From the NCBI RefSeq assembly GCF_012933555.1, contig NZ_JABBPK010000001.1, forward strand, positions 3,946,001 to 4,010,000: a stretch of 64,000 nt of DNA, given 5' to 3'. The translations under genes and the position numbers were made by a program. Of this stretch, positions 26,238 to 35,902 are shown one piece after another (positions within the stretch are counted from its first letter, which is position 1; each line of letters opens with the position of its first letter). The stretch is from Niallia alba. GTDB lineage: Bacteria; Bacillota; Bacilli; Bacillales; Cytobacillaceae. The notes under the pieces are model-generated. The model was given only the letters and a program-made list of their open reading frames with translations. It searched no databases and was not told where the DNA came from.

Positions 26238-26564
26238 ATGAAAATGTGGCTAGAAAATCTTAGAAGAAAAAAAGGTCAACAAAATTTATTTATCCTTATA
26301 TTATTTGGATTATTTTTTCTTCTTCCCGAACAATATCTATTAACAAATTTTGCTTATGCTATAATTCTCTTTTTAATTGCTTATATATCTGCCTATATAG
26401 AAATAGACCCAGTATGGAAAGGTTTGCTCTTTTCATTGATAGTGACGTTAATAGTTATAGTTATTATTTTATCCATCGTAAGTTTGTTCCCAAATATTCC
26501 TTTTCTACTACTGATACTGGTTACCATAATTACAGCAGGATTAGCTATATACTGGATCGGTTAA
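26238..26564 (+). CDS. Small integral membrane protein, unrecognised
   Basis: 108 aa with a short basic N-terminus (MKMWLENLRRKKGQQN) and three to four hydrophobic segments that account for almost all the rest (about 20-38, 42-58, 65-82, 85-106). Only one acidic stretch (EIDPVWKG) breaks them. No family recognised. ATG follows AGAGGT. It lies about 100 nt past the IS4-family element and is convergent with the HAD-GNAT gene across a bidirectional terminator. Confidence 0.65.
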   Translation: MKMWLENLRRKKGQQNLFILILFGLFFLLPEQYLLTNFAYAIILFLIAYISAYIEIDPVWKGLLFSLIVTLIVIVIILSIVSLFPNIPFLLLILVTIITAGLAIYWIG

Positions 26565-26620
26565 TACAAATAGACAAAAATCGTTTATTTTCATGACCCT
26601 AGCTTAGTGATATAAAAAAG

Positions 26621-26655
26621 GAAAACGGTCTGAATGTCACTATCAGACCGTTTTC
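26621..26655. terminator. Bidirectional terminator
   Basis: GAAAACGGTCTGA (26621-26633) pairs perfectly with TCAGACCGTTTTC (26643-26655). It separates two convergent genes. Confidence 0.85.
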
Positions 26656-26696
26656 ACAATTGTTGATGTAACTCCCTATCAATTGAAGAACTTTAC

Positions 26697-27854
26697 TCAA
26701 ATTCTCATAGAGATTACCCTTTCTACAAGTTTCTCCATATAGACTGCTTTCACTGCCATTCCATTTGGATTAGCAGCTGTTTCTTCTTTTGTAATAACAA
26801 AACCTAATTTTTCATATAATTCAATATTTTTCGGAATATTTGCTCTTACTTTACATTCTACTTTCTGCTTTCTGTTTAACAATGCATATTCCTCCATCCA
26901 AGCTAGCATCGCTTTTGCTATCCCTTTCCCTCTTGCTGAAGGAATTACCGAAAGTCTGGAAAAATAAAGAGAATCATCTTTTAGCTGCAAACGGGAGGAA
27001 CCGTAGGGGATATCATCTAACCAATAGATAATAGCTTGCTCCGTTCCACTTTTAAGAGCATTTATTAATTTGTCGACTGGTTCTGTCAATGCACTGGAAG
27101 GTACCTCAATATAACGATAATCTTCAAATGCTTCTAGCATTAATTTATGTACAATCGGAGCCTCTTCCTCTGTCACAAGGCTTATTCGCTCCTTTCTCTT
27201 TCTATCTATTAAAATTTCTTTTAATTGATTAATACTTTCTACTATGAATGTTGCATTTACGTGATTTAACTCTTCGTATGTGCCGTATCCATATGTAACA
27301 CCTATAGAATCAATTCCTGTATTATTTGCCCCAATAATATCATGCTCTCGGTCCCCTATCATCACAAAATCACGATGTTGATATGCTGGATACAACGCTA
27401 ATATGTATTGAATAATTTCTGTTTTGGATGATCTAGTACCATCCAGATTACTGCCAATAATATGAGCAAAATACCTTTCTATTTGAAAATATTTCAGAAT
27501 TTCTTCTGCAAAAACAGTTGGTTTAGAAGTTGCTACAATTAAAATGCAGCCTTTTTCTCTCAAGGAGTCAAGCAAGGTGGTTATATTTGAGTATAATTTA
27601 TTTTCAAACATTCCTAATTGCTTAAATCTCTCTCTGTATAAGGCTATTGCTTGATTCGTGATATCTTGATTAAAACCATAATATGTAGAAAATGATTCTT
27701 GGAGTGGTGGTCCAATAAACCTTTCTAACTTGGCTAAATCCGATTCTTCTTGCCCTAATTTTTGCAATGCATACTGAACCGACTTCGTAATTCCTTCTTT
27801 AGGATCTGAAAGCGTACCATCTAAGTCAAATAGTACTATTTGATATATACTCAT
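26697..27854 (-). CDS. HAD phosphatase-GNAT acetyltransferase fusion
   Basis: 385 aa. Residues 1-215 form a phosphoglycolate-phosphatase-like HAD domain: DLDGTLSDPKEGI (motif I, nucleophile Asp), IVATSKP (motif II), K in RSSKTEIIQ (motif III) and VMIGDREHDIIGA (motif IV). Residues ~225-380 form a GNAT N-acetyltransferase domain: LVTEEEAPIVHKLM, YFSRLSVIPSARGKGIAKAML (acetyl-CoA loop) and IELYEKLGF. The frame is continuous across the join with a lysine-rich linker (DRKRKERIS). It may couple dephosphorylation and acetylation of one small substrate such as a phosphosugar or an aminoglycoside-like compound; the substrate is unknown. Stands alone. Confidence 0.85.
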   Translation of the reverse strand: MSIYQIVLFDLDGTLSDPKEGITKSVQYALQKLGQEESDLAKLERFIGPPLQESFSTYYGFNQDITNQAIALYRERFKQLGMFENKLYSNITTLLDSLREKGCILIVATSKPTVFAEEILKYFQIERYFAHIIGSNLDGTRSSKTEIIQYILALYPAYQHRDFVMIGDREHDIIGANNTGIDSIGVTYGYGTYEELNHVNATFIVESINQLKEILIDRKRKERISLVTEEEAPIVHKLMLEAFEDYRYIEVPSSALTEPVDKLINALKSGTEQAIIYWLDDIPYGSSRLQLKDDSLYFSRLSVIPSARGKGIAKAMLAWMEEYALLNRKQKVECKVRANIPKNIELYEKLGFVITKEETAANPNGMAVKAVYMEKLVERVISMRI

Positions 27855-28059
27855 TCCCTTCTCCCTCCCCGTTTGTTTAAAAAATCAAAATAATCAGTTT
27901 TTTAACAATAGAAATCTTCCTTATCTTCTCGCTTATTATAACTAATTACTAAATTTCCAACAATACTAAGGGAATGGAAAGTACAAAAATACATCTTGCA
28001 TTTTTATATTAGGGATAGGATATTGCTAAGTTAAATATTTACCTATCCCCTAATAATTT

Positions 28060-29784
28060 CTAAATAGGCATTGCTACCCAATGATCTTTTGATACTTCTA
28101 CAAGCCTTGTATTGTTTACTTGATATTTATCTTCACCAAGATTACCTTCCGTAATATTCCTGTTTTTATTCTTTTCCACTTTAGGATCTGGAATAGGAAT
28201 TGCTGCTAATAGTTCTTTCGTATAAGCATGCTGTGGATTCGCGTACAATTCTTCACTTTCTGCAATTTCAACTATCTTCCCAGCATACATAACAGCTACT
28301 CGATCACTAATATGTTTTACCATCGATAAATCATGGGCAATAAATAAATACGTCAAGCCCAGTTTATGCTGCAAATCCTCTAAAAGCTTTACAATTTGGT
28401 GCTTGAATAGAAACATCTAACGCTGATAAGGGTTCATCACAAACGATAAAAGACGGTTCGCTCTCGCGATGCCAATTCTCTGCCGTTGCCCACCTGAAAA
28501 TTCATGGGGGTATCTAAAGGCATGAGAAGGATCCAATCCGACCATATTCAATAATTCTTCTACTCTTTTTAAACGTTCTGTAGGATTTTTATATAATTGA
28601 TGGATATCTAGTGCTTGCCCAATGATATCTACTATCTTGAACCTTGGATTAAGACTGGCATATGGATCTTGAAAGATAATTTGCATGTGACGACGGAGCA
28701 TTTTCAATTCACTTTTCTTTAATCGATGAACGGGAATTCCTTGATATAATATTTCACCACTCGTCGGTTCATGTAATCGTAAAATGGATCGCCCTGTTGT
28801 GGATTTTCCTGAACCTGACTCCCCAACCAAGCCTAATGTTTCTCCTGCTCGGATATCGAAACTAACATCATCTACTGCTTTTAAAGTACCTCCTTTTCCA
28901 ATAGTAAAGTGTTTGTTTAATGAATTCACCTCAAGAATTGGCTGATCCTGTTCGATTGGCAGATGAATAGGAGCTGGCTTTATTTTTTTCTTTTCGTCAA
29001 GCCTTGGCAGAGCATGTAAAAGTTTTTTTGTATAGGGATGTTTAGGCTTTTCAAATATTTCTTCTGTTGTTCCAGACTCGACTACTTCACCATCTTTCAT
29101 CACTACGACATTATCACACATACCTGCAACAACCCCTAAATCATGGGTGATTAAAATAATGGATGTACCAAACCGTTTCTGCATATTCTTCATTAAAGCC
29201 AGGATTTGAGCTTGAATCGTTACATCTAATGCGGTCGTTGGCTCATCGGCAATTAATAAAGTGGGACGACATGCAAGGGCAATCGCAATCATTACCCTTT
29301 GTCTCATTCCTCCCGAGAATTCATGTGGATATTGATTATAGCGTTCCTTCTCATCTCGGATTCCTACTAAACGTAACAATTCTAATGCTTGTTTTTTCGC
29401 TTCTGTTTTTGATAATTTTTGATGTTTGGATAGACCTTCTGCTATTTGTTTACCAATTCTAATTGTCGGATTTAAGGAGGTCATCGGATCTTGAAAGATC
29501 ATGCCAATCTCTTTCCCACGAATATGCTCCATTTCTTTTTCCGATTTCTCAGCAAGATTTTCTCCCAAAAAGGTAATGACGCCGTCCTTCATCAAAGAAG
29601 GTGGCGAAGGAAGGAGTCTCATGATAGAACGGGCTGTGACACTTTTCCCACTACCTGACTCACCAACTATTCCTAACGTTTCCCCCTTTTTCACTTCAAA
29701 GCTTACTCCTTTAACTGCCTCAAATTCCTGATTCTGAGTAAGAAAAGAAACTTTTAAATTATCAACCTTTAATATACTGTTCAC
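28060..29784 (-). pseudogene. Fused dual oligopeptide/dipeptide ABC ATPase, frameshifted
   Basis: A single gene once coded for two ATPase domains (DppD-like then DppF-like). The first is complete: [14 protein letters not shown]-loop FQDPMTSLNP, signature EFSGGMRQRV, Walker B LLIADEPTTALD. The second starts well ([36 protein letters not shown]) but loses frame near 28455-28465. Its Walker B ([14 protein letters not shown]) sits in a second frame, and an extra base near 28400 moves the rest ([20 protein letters not shown] to the end) into a third. No permease or binding-protein genes are adjacent. Function in peptide uptake is presumably lost; the first domain alone could still be made. GTG start follows GAAGGTG. 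Confidence 0.88.
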
Positions 29785-29915
29785 CTATTTCACCTTCTAT
29801 GTATTTACTAATTTACTTTTTTCTTTCAAAATATATTGATTTTTTAGTATTCTACAAATAAAATATACTATACAGGTCGGAATAATGTAATTTAAAGAAA
29901 GGAGGAAAAAAATAT

Positions 29916-30551
29916 TTGAATACTGAAACACCCATTCATAGAAATAGAGAATCTATGTTCATTGAATTTAGCGACCATATTCAGCGAACGTTTTTCAAGC
30001 TTCAAAAACGCCCACTATATCTTTTAGCGATCATTATTTTGGGGTTACCAATTAGTTTTGTTGCTGGTTTTGTTTATTTATATAAAAAAAGGAAAGATCC
30101 TTATCAGTCTTTTTCCATCCAAATAAAGAATAAACTGTTGGATGAAGGACATATGGAAAGACTACATAGCAAATATAAAAAGCAGATAGAAAGAAAAGCA
30201 GCGTTTTTTAACCAAGATTACACACCTGCTGAAATAAATAAACTAGCCAAACAGTGGGCAGAAGAACAGTTCCAAAAAGATGTTGATGACAAAGCTAACG
30301 ATGAACTGATTACGTATAAAAAAAGGAAAATAACTTATAAGGACACTTTTCTTTCTTTAATATCTAATCCAAGGTTAATTCTATATACTATCCTTCCAGG
30401 CATTCTTATGTATATCTTTTTATGGATTTGTTCTAATCCTTATTTAAAATTTATTATGGAAAGATTACTTATGAGTATATTTGTTATCTTTGGCGTAACA
30501 TTTCTTGTTTTCACGATTCTATATTTTTTAAAATGGAAAAACTGTCGATAA
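29916..30551 (+). CDS. Membrane protein of unknown function
   Basis: 211 aa from a TTG with a strong AAAGGAGGA nearby; no ATG suits. One membrane segment near residues 36-58 (LYLLAIIILGLPISFVAGFVYLY), then a highly charged helical region (65-135, with KKQIERKAAFF and EQFQKDVDDKAND), then two membrane segments (~152-172 and ~180-203). The cytoplasmic charged loop could be a coiled coil. No family recognised. Not cotranscribed with neighbours. Confidence 0.65.
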   Translation: MNTETPIHRNRESMFIEFSDHIQRTFFKLQKRPLYLLAIIILGLPISFVAGFVYLYKKRKDPYQSFSIQIKNKLLDEGHMERLHSKYKKQIERKAAFFNQDYTPAEINKLAKQWAEEQFQKDVDDKANDELITYKKRKITYKDTFLSLISNPRLILYTILPGILMYIFLWICSNPYLKFIMERLLMSIFVIFGVTFLVFTILYFLKWKNCR

Positions 30552-30622
30552 TCTCATTCTCATCCATCTTTCTTTTTTTCTTCTACAAATATCTTCAATC
30601 TTCATGATTTTATATTTTCCAA

Positions 30623-30834
30623 AGGCTTTTTTCGTAAAGTTTGTTGCGATTACCCGCAGCCGGAATACACTTCGCTTTCCGTGGGGCTCGCGCTGATGAG
30701 CCTCCTCAGCTTCTCCTCCGGTGTCTCAGACTGTCTCGCTAATCCCCGTGGCGTCTTCGTGTATTCCGGCTGCTCCATTTTTCCAACTAATTATTTTTTT
30801 CGATTGAAAAAACAACAATCCTTTAGAAAACGCC
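30623..30834. repeat. GC-rich palindromic intergenic repeat with flanks, copy G
   Basis: Core 30656-30773 with perfect 15-bp inverted ends GCAGCCGGAATACAC / GTGTATTCCGGCTGC. Flanks shared with copy D (TTTGTTGCGATTACCCGC; ACAACAATCCTTTAGAAAAC). It is the best preserved member here and nearly fills the intergenic space between a membrane protein gene and cysA. Confidence 0.75.
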
Positions 30835-30938
30835 CTTTCCAAAAGACACTCCTATTGAGGAAGGCTCTAAAACTAACTAGTCCTTCCTCTCCTATCATTA
30901 TTGCCATTCTCCAAAACCATATTAATTTTAATTCTCAG

Positions 30939-30967
30939 AAAAAAACTATGCTGCATAACAGCATAGT
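30939..30967 (-). terminator. Terminator of the sulfate transport operon
   Basis: ACTATGCTG (30945-30953) pairs with CAGCATAGT (30959-30967), followed in the minus-strand transcript by a T run. It lies 17 nt after the cysA stop. Confidence 0.85.
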
Positions 30968-30984
30968 AAAAAGCGTATTTTTAT

Positions 30985-32058
30985 TCAAATAGAATAATCT
31001 TCTGGAATAAATATCTTCAATTGGTTTGGCTTTATATAAACCTGTTCTTTTTGCTTTAATGATAGAATACGAAAGTTTTCTTTTGTAATTTCCGCTTCTA
31101 AATATTCATCAGAATCCTGTCTCTTTAATTCTAAATGGACAATCGGACCTACAATATGAATATGATTTATGGTTGCTAAAATTGAATCTTCCCCTAGTGC
31201 TTCTTTACTAATATGAATATCATGGGGACGAACATATCCTACTGCTTGCTTGTTCTTTTCATGCTTCCATTCTGGAACAGAAAAAATACTTTCTCCTTGA
31301 TGAAGCTTTCCGTTTTCAAGCCTTCCATAAAACAAATTTACATTACCGAGAAAGTCATATACGAATGGACTGTTTGGGTGTTCATATACCTCTTCTGGTG
31401 AACCAATTTGTTCAATTTTCCCTTCATTCATGACGACTATTCGATCGGCAACATCCAGTGCCTCTTCTTGGTCATGTGTTACAAATACACTCGTAATATG
31501 AAATTCATCATGTAGTCGTCTTAACCATCGTCTTAAATCCTTTCTAACTTTCGCATCCAATGCCCCAAATGGTTCATCCAACAAGAGAACTTTAGGTTCT
31601 ACTGCTAATGCTCTTGCTAATGCAACACGTTGTTTTTGGCCTCCAGATAGCTGAGAAGGAAAGCGATTTTTCAGTTCCTCTAGTTTGACTAAACGTAATA
31701 ATTCATTTACCTTTGATTCTATATCTTGCTTAGAAGGGCGAGTTTTTCTTGGTCTTACCTTTAACCCATATGCAATATTTTCAAAGACTGTCATATGACG
31801 AAAAAGAGCATAATGCTGAAACACAAACCCAACATTTCGTTCTTTTGTGCTTATTTCCGTCATATTATTTTCTCCAAAGTAAATGACTCCTTGATCTGCG
31901 GTCTCCAATCCAGCAATAATTCTTAATAGAGAGGTTTTTCCGGACCCTGAAGGACCTAGTAATGCAACTAATTCCCCTGTATTAATTTCTAAATTTATAT
32001 CCTTTAATGCTTGGAAAGAACCAAATGTTTTGGAAACATCTTTTATTAAAATACTCAT
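30985..32058 (-). CDS. cysA: Sulfate ABC transporter ATPase CysA
   Basis: 357 aa. ATPase domain 1-235: [75 protein letters not shown]-terminal TOBE-like regulatory domain ([28 protein letters not shown]) is typical of CysA. It drives sulfate/thiosulfate import with CysT and CysW. Last gene of sbp-cysT-cysW-cysA. Confidence 0.93.
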   Translation of the reverse strand: MSILIKDVSKTFGSFQALKDINLEINTGELVALLGPSGSGKTSLLRIIAGLETADQGVIYFGENNMTEISTKERNVGFVFQHYALFRHMTVFENIAYGLKVRPRKTRPSKQDIESKVNELLRLVKLEELKNRFPSQLSGGQKQRVALARALAVEPKVLLLDEPFGALDAKVRKDLRRWLRRLHDEFHITSVFVTHDQEEALDVADRIVVMNEGKIEQIGSPEEVYEHPNSPFVYDFLGNVNLFYGRLENGKLHQGESIFSVPEWKHEKNKQAVGYVRPHDIHISKEALGEDSILATINHIHIVGPIVHLELKRQDSDEYLEAEITKENFRILSLKQKEQVYIKPNQLKIFIPEDYSI

Positions 32059-32082
32059 CTCCTATTTCCTCCTCTCATATGA

Positions 32083-32958
32083 CTAGTTATTCATAAGCTG
32101 TTTTTTGGTCTTCCACTCTAGTAAGCTTTTAATAATTAAGGTAATAATTGCTAATATAGACATAAGTGTGGCGACTGCGAATGCAGCTGCAAAACGGTAC
32201 TCGCCATATAAGATCTCAATGTGCAGAGGCATCGTATTTGTCAATCCACGAATATGGCCTGACACGACAGAAACAGCTCCAAATTCTCCGATTGCTCTTG
32301 CATTACATAAAATGACTCCATATAAAAGACCCCATTTTATATTCGGTAATGTCACATACCAAAATGTTTTCCATCCTCCTGCACCAAGTGTAAGAGATGC
32401 CTCCTCTTCCGATGTTCCTTGTGCTTGCATTAAAGGAATTAATTCTCTCGCAACAAATGGCAGGGTAACAAAAACTGTAGCTAATACAATCCCTGGAACT
32501 GCAAAGATAATTTTTATATTATGAGCAAAAAGCCATTCTCCGAATAAACCGTGTGTACTAAAAAGCAACACAAATACTAATCCAGCTATAACTGGCGAAA
32601 CGGCAAAAGGTAGATCAATTAATGTAATTAATAGATTCTTTCCTTTAAATTGGAACTTTGATACAGCCCATGCTGCAGCAACTCCAAAAATCGCATTTAA
32701 CGGCACAGCAATCACTGCTACCAATAAAGTAAGCTTTATTGCAGCTAAAGCATCAGGTTCTGTTATAGCTGCAAGATAGACCTTTACGCCTTGGTCAAAT
32801 GCTTGTATAAAAATGGTGATTAAAGGTAGTAATAGAAATATACCTAAGAATATAAGCGCAATGCTTATTAAAACAAAGCGTAGCCATTTTGGCTCCGAAG
32901 TACTTGAATTAGTTTGAATAGGTGCTGAGATTTGCTGTAATGGTACGTTTCCCGCCAT
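32083..32958 (-). CDS. cysW: Sulfate ABC transporter permease CysW
   Basis: 291 aa with six predicted membrane helices. The CysW-type core includes DLPFAVSPVIAGLVFVLLF and the EAA loop EEEASLTLGAGGWKTFWYVTLP, followed by ARAIGEFGAVSVVSGHIRG, which is characteristic of sulfate permeases. An N-terminal Gln/Ser-rich tail precedes helix 1. It pairs with CysT to form the channel. It lies 24 nt upstream of cysA and 16 nt after cysT. Confidence 0.93.
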   Translation of the reverse strand: MAGNVPLQQISAPIQTNSSTSEPKWLRFVLISIALIFLGIFLLLPLITIFIQAFDQGVKVYLAAITEPDALAAIKLTLLVAVIAVPLNAIFGVAAAWAVSKFQFKGKNLLITLIDLPFAVSPVIAGLVFVLLFSTHGLFGEWLFAHNIKIIFAVPGIVLATVFVTLPFVARELIPLMQAQGTSEEEASLTLGAGGWKTFWYVTLPNIKWGLLYGVILCNARAIGEFGAVSVVSGHIRGLTNTMPLHIEILYGEYRFAAAFAVATLMSILAIITLIIKSLLEWKTKKQLMNN

Positions 32959-32974
32959 AATAACTCCTCCTTTC

Positions 32975-33820
32975 TTAGTTCGTAGTCATATTTCGATTTG
33001 TCCACCACTGTAATAGATTTATACAGAAAAGTAAGACAAAAGAGATAAATAACATGACAGATGCAATTGCAGTAGCACCTGCGTAGTCATACTGTTCGAG
33101 TTTCGTAATAATTAATAATGGCGTAATTTCTGTTTTCATCGGCATGTTTCCGGCAATAAAAACAACAGAACCATACTCTCCTAACGATCGAGCAAATGCC
33201 AGTGTAAAACCTGCAAGAATTGCTGGTAGTAACTCTGGAATAATTACTTTAATAAATGTTTGAAGTCTAGTTGCCCCAAGACTTGCTGACGCTTCTTCTA
33301 TCTCTTTTTCCAGATTTTGCAGAACGGGTTGAACCATCCGGACAACAAAGGGCAAGCCGATAAAAGTTAAGGCAATGGTTACTCCAATAGGAGTAAAGGC
33401 TACCTTAAATCCAAGGAGACTACCTATCCATCCGTTTGGCGCATAGAGAGTTGTTAATGCAATTCCTGCAACTGCTGTTGGAAGAGCAAAAGGTAAATCA
33501 ACTAACCCATCAACAATCCTTTTACCTGGAAAGGAATAGCGAACTAATACCCATGCAAGTAATACACCGAACACTACATTTATTAAGGCAGCAGTGAAAG
33601 ACGCTCCAAAACTTAATTTATAGGAGGCAACTACTCTTGGGTCTAAAACCGTATCCCAAAATCTTGTCCATCCCATTTTTGACGTATTAAAAAAGATCAT
33701 GGTTAATGGCAATATTACCAAGATACTTAGGTATAGCATCGTATATCCTAAGGACAGTCCAAAACCAGGAAGAACATTATTTTTTTTAAAACCTCGTTTT
33801 TGTTTCCTTCCATTACTCAT
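32975..33820 (-). CDS. cysT: Sulfate ABC transporter permease CysT (CysU)
   Basis: 281 aa, six helices. Sulfate-permease features: VDLPFALPTAVAGIALTTLYAPNG, EAA loop EIEEASASLGATRLQTFIKVIIPEL, and AFARSLGEYGSVVFIAGNMP. The N-terminus is basic (NGRKQKRGFKKNN). Together with CysW it forms the sulfate channel. A 183-nt gap with a strong hairpin separates it from sbp, probably to keep binding-protein levels higher than permease. Confidence 0.92.
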   Translation of the reverse strand: MSNGRKQKRGFKKNNVLPGFGLSLGYTMLYLSILVILPLTMIFFNTSKMGWTRFWDTVLDPRVVASYKLSFGASFTAALINVVFGVLLAWVLVRYSFPGKRIVDGLVDLPFALPTAVAGIALTTLYAPNGWIGSLLGFKVAFTPIGVTIALTFIGLPFVVRMVQPVLQNLEKEIEEASASLGATRLQTFIKVIIPELLPAILAGFTLAFARSLGEYGSVVFIAGNMPMKTEITPLLIITKLEQYDYAGATAIASVMLFISFVLLFCINLLQWWTNRNMTTN

Positions 33821-33892
33821 CTCATCACCTCTGTAAGCTTGAAAACAGCCATAGTTAATATTGATAGACTGCTTTTTATGTTGTTTAACAGC

Positions 33893-33938
33893 AAATCATC
33901 ATTCCCGCTTAAGTATAGTTAAATGGGAATGATGATTT
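33893..33938. other. Intercistronic hairpin between sbp and cysT
   Basis: AAATCATCATTCCC (33893-33906) pairs perfectly with GGGAATGATGATTT (33925-33938). No U run follows on the minus strand, so it is more likely an mRNA-stabilising or processing hairpin than a full terminator. Confidence 0.6.
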
Positions 33939-34003
33939 GAAAAATATGTTTTTTACCTAATAGAAATAATCAGCAATGTTTTAATACTACTTTTCTTTAC
34001 AAA

Positions 34004-35059
34004 TTAATTAGAAGGAATATAGATTTGGTCAAATGTTCCCCCGTCACTAAAATGTTTTTCTTGCGCTTCTGTCCAGCCACCGAAGTCATCGTCAATCGTA
34101 ACTAATTCAATATCTTCAAATTGATCTGCATATTTTTTTAATACTTCTGGATCTCTTGGTCGATAGTAATTTTTCGCTGCAATTTCCTGCCCTACCTCAC
34201 TATACAAATATTGAAGATATTCTTTAGCCACTTCTGTAGTGCCTTTTTTCTCTGTAATCCCTTCTACTACAGCTACTGGTGGTTCCGCCAATATACTTAA
34301 TGAGGGACTAACTATTTCAAAGTTATCTTTTCCTAATTCATCAATTGCTAAATAAGCTTCATTTTCCCAAGCTATTAATACATCTCCTATCCCTCTCTGA
34401 ACAAATGTATTAGTAGAGTCGCGTGCACCCGAATCGAGAACTTCCACATTTTGAAATAGTCCTTTAATAAATTCTTTGATTTTCTCCTCATCGCCATTAT
34501 ACTGTTTAGCAGCATAAGCCCATGCGGCTAGATAGTTCCATCTTGCACCACCAGAGGTTTTAGGATTAGGAGTGACAACTGAGATGTCTTCTTTAATAAG
34601 GTCATTCCAATCCTTAATATTTTTGGGATTACCCTTTCTTACAAGGAATACAATAGTTGACGTATAAGGGGTAGAATTATTCTCAAATTTTGTTTGCCAA
34701 TCTTCTGGAATGATGCCTTCTCTTTCTTTTACAATCGCATCAATATCTCCTGCCAAAGCTAGTGTAACAACATCTGCTTCGATTCCATCAATGACCGCCC
34801 GCGCTTGTTTTCCAGATCCTCCATGTGACTGTTGAACCGTCACATCCTGTCCCTTTTTTTCTTTCCAATATTTCGCGAATGCCTCATTATATTCTTGATA
34901 AAGTTCTCTCGTAGGATCATATGAAACATTCAAAAGTTCTATCGATGAAGCATCCGAATTAGCACCACTGCTTTTGGAATCACTGCATCCAGAAAGTATT
35001 AATGATACTGTTAGTAGAATAGTAGAAATTTTAAATAACGATTTTACTTCTTTTTTCAT
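34004..35059 (-). CDS. sbp: Sulfate-binding lipoprotein
   Basis: 351 aa. Signal peptide with lipobox [10 protein letters not shown] (cysteine near residue 26). The mature part matches sulfate/thiosulfate-binding proteins: [46 protein letters not shown]-like [44 protein letters not shown], and [12 protein letters not shown]. It delivers sulfate to CysTW. ATG 35059 follows AGAGGGGGA; an in-frame start at 35104 would be inside the leader hairpin. First gene of the operon. Confidence 0.95.
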   Translation of the reverse strand: MKKEVKSLFKISTILLTVSLILSGCSDSKSSGANSDASSIELLNVSYDPTRELYQEYNEAFAKYWKEKKGQDVTVQQSHGGSGKQARAVIDGIEADVVTLALAGDIDAIVKEREGIIPEDWQTKFENNSTPYTSTIVFLVRKGNPKNIKDWNDLIKEDISVVTPNPKTSGGARWNYLAAWAYAAKQYNGDEEKIKEFIKGLFQNVEVLDSGARDSTNTFVQRGIGDVLIAWENEAYLAIDELGKDNFEIVSPSLSILAEPPVAVVEGITEKKGTTEVAKEYLQYLYSEVGQEIAAKNYYRPRDPEVLKKYADQFEDIELVTIDDDFGGWTEAQEKHFSDGGTFDQIYIPSN

Positions 35060-35082
35060 TGAATGGTTCCCCCTCTTTTTAT

Positions 35083-35122
35083 AAAAAAAGGCTACTACCG
35101 TCATTATAATACGGTAGTAGCC
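35083..35122 (-). promoter_or_regulatory. Terminator-like hairpin in the sbp leader (possible attenuator)
   Basis: In the minus-strand transcript GGCTACTACCGT and ACGGTAGTAGCC form a perfect 12-bp stem (35111-35122 and 35090-35101), directly followed by seven T, then the sbp ribosome site about 20 nt on. The upstream gene is divergent, so this is not a terminator for anything else on this strand. I find no SAM or T-box consensus upstream; the sensing element is unknown. Confidence 0.6.
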
Positions 35123-35145
35123 TTCAGTTTTTCTGATCAGCTTTC

Positions 35146-35219
35146 TTCCAACTCGGAATATTAAGTATTTTTAATAAATTTATTATTATTAATTTATACT
35201 CATTTATCTTATAAGTCAA
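35146..35219 (-). promoter_or_regulatory. sbp promoter region with TTCC-GGAA dyad
   Basis: Minus-strand -35 TTGACT (35219-35214) and -10 TATAAA (35198-35193), spacer 15 nt (short). Downstream of them, TTCC-N5-GGAA (35146-35158) forms a small dyad like those reported for CymR-type sulfur regulators. CymR control is only a suggestion. Confidence 0.35.
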
Positions 35220-35341
35220 CTAGGAATTAAAAAGTTTTTTCTTATAACAAATTATTTCCTCCTTTTATTTCATATTTTATTAGTTATCTTCTCTTATAAA
35301 TCCTCTATAATGAAATTATTATTAAAAGAAGAGGTGTATAT

Positions 35342-35902
35342 TTGGAAAATAAAAAGCAGCTATTTTTTGAGGGGAAAGAGAAATTACATGTTTTATTCTT
35401 CTACACCGGCATGCAAAGTTATATGGAGGAAGTTCTCGGCTTTATCTATGCTGGAATAGAAGCAGGGGAGTACGTAGTCCTTATTGATAATGACAGAAAC
35501 TTCAAAAAGATTTCAGAACAATTAAAAGCTCGATTGACCCCCATCCAATTGAAGCAATTACATTACGTAAATAGTTTAGATTTTTATTTTTCCAGTGGGA
35601 GCTATCATCCACCAGCAATTACAGATTACTTTAATAAAACCGTTCAACCTTATATTAATCAAAATATCACCTTTCGATCATGGGCACATGTAGAATGGGC
35701 AACAATGGATGAACCCTTCCATTTAATTGGAGATTTCGAAAGAGTAGTAGATAACGCTGTCAACGAAATTTCCTTTCCGTTGATATGCGCATATGGAGAA
35801 CGGAAAATGCCAAGTACTTTGGAAACTATTTTATTAGAAACTCATCCTTATATTTTGAAAAAAGAAAAACTTGTTTTTTCACAAAAATACATACCAGAAT
35901 AA
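35342..35902 (+). CDS. MEDS-domain (DcmR-like sensor) protein
   Basis: 186 aa. Whole-length MEDS pattern: HVLFFYTGMQSYMEEVLGFIYAGIEAGEYVVLIDNDRNF, then a RecA-like strand order and SFPLICAYGERKMPS. MEDS domains occur in sensors such as DcmR and beside histidine kinases; they resemble KaiC-like ATPase folds without a full Walker motif. Start is TTG 35342 behind AAGAGGTG. No output domain is attached and no kinase is adjacent. Divergent from sbp. Confidence 0.8.
   Translation: MENKKQLFFEGKEKLHVLFFYTGMQSYMEEVLGFIYAGIEAGEYVVLIDNDRNFKKISEQLKARLTPIQLKQLHYVNSLDFYFSSGSYHPPAITDYFNKTVQPYINQNITFRSWAHVEWATMDEPFHLIGDFERVVDNAVNEISFPLICAYGERKMPSTLETILLETHPYILKKEKLVFSQKYIPE

Noticed and set aside
35059-35219. 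SAM (S-box) or T-box riboswitch before sbp
   Set aside because: Neither the S-box core nor the TGGNACCGCG T-box motif is present; only a terminator hairpin is visible.
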